From Saccharopolyspora spinosa NRRL 18395 (GTDB taxonomy: Bacteria > Actinomycetota > Actinomycetes > Mycobacteriales > Pseudonocardiaceae), in contig NZ_GL877878.1 of NCBI RefSeq assembly GCF_000194155.1, positions 792,101 to 856,100 on the forward strand: DNA of 64,000 bases, written 5' to 3'. The notes under the pieces are model-generated. The model made no database searches, was not told where the DNA came from, and saw nothing but the letters and a program-made list of their open reading frames with translations. A program made the position numbers and the translations under genes. Below, one piece after another: positions 63,798 to 64,000 of the stretch (the first letter of the stretch is position 1; each line of letters opens with the position of its first letter).

Positions 63798-64000
63798 TGT
63801 TCGAAAGACGTTCACAGGCTGGCACGGTAGAAGACGCGAGCAGCGGGGCCCAATCGGCATCGCGATGCGTGATCGCATCGGTACGAAACGTGACTCTGGG
63901 TGGTCGGCTGCAGGCTGCCGTGCGATCCGTTGGGAGCGAACGGACAGTGATGATGTGTGTAGTGACGCCGCTGGTGGGTCTGACCCTCGAACGGACTGAC

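Overview
The window is high-GC DNA from an actinomycete. The gene types (DUF2637/SpdB-like protein, AbrB-type protein coupled to a tyrosine integrase, EACC1/caspase cassette, GC-rich codon use, frequent GTG starts) fit a Pseudonocardiaceae-like chromosome, but nothing here fixes the genus. It is an accessory region: intact genes sit among many broken transposable elements and gene stubs.

Layout. 1-6.1 kb is mobile-element debris: an IS701-family relic holding the remains of a group II intron, an IS630 tail, a complete integrase-core IS gene, a secreted protein and an intact IS5-family element. 6.3-11.9 kb has a nitroreductase, an MFS exporter broken near its C-terminus, a decayed TetR gene, a truncated methyltransferase and a Kef-type antiporter. 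11.9-16.9 kb has an RraA-like protein, a hemA stub and a paoABC-type molybdenum aldehyde oxidoreductase operon whose paoC is frameshifted. 17.8-24.0 kb is a coherent set: two glycosyltransferase-type proteins, an epimerase, a GT-C membrane glycosyltransferase, and a cytochrome b/molybdopterin oxidoreductase with a membrane partner. 24.3-31.8 kb has a broken IS110, an NmrA-type reductase with a flavin-type oxidoreductase and a divergent AraC regulator, a GH43-like secreted protein, a TetR/membrane-protein pair with clear palindromic operators, and a broken SGNH hydrolase. 32.0-34.7 kb has an HNH protein with a coiled-coil tail plus decayed intron and IS sequences.

34.7-45.6 kb is an integrative-element remnant (AbrB-like gene, tyrosine integrase, 34-aa ORF, DUF2637 protein). 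Its integrase is cut in two by nested insertions: a group II intron in antisense, an ISL3-family element at the intron's 5' edge, and inside the ISL3 transposase a complete 4.5-kb Tn554-like element with three coupled genes. Joining the flanking halves restores both reading frames, a 541-aa ISL3 transposase and a 355-aa integrase.

46-59.3 kb is the likely conflict/defence island. One cassette is EACC1, a 1,244-aa caspase-SF1 helicase fusion and a membrane-anchored small protein. A second is a 1,342-aa DUF4011-type SF1 helicase with a C-terminal Vsr/DUF559-like nuclease, followed by a 282-aa partner. Between them lies a 449-aa protein of unknown family, possibly nuclease-like. The first cassette is bracketed by two copies of the same group II intron in opposite orientation; the second copy has lost its reverse transcriptase. 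Several tRNA-Leu-3'-end-like scars punctuate the region.

59.3-64 kb holds a small gene cut by a 154-bp MITE derived from the IS5 element at 5.2 kb, a SAM methyltransferase and an APC-family amino-acid permease.
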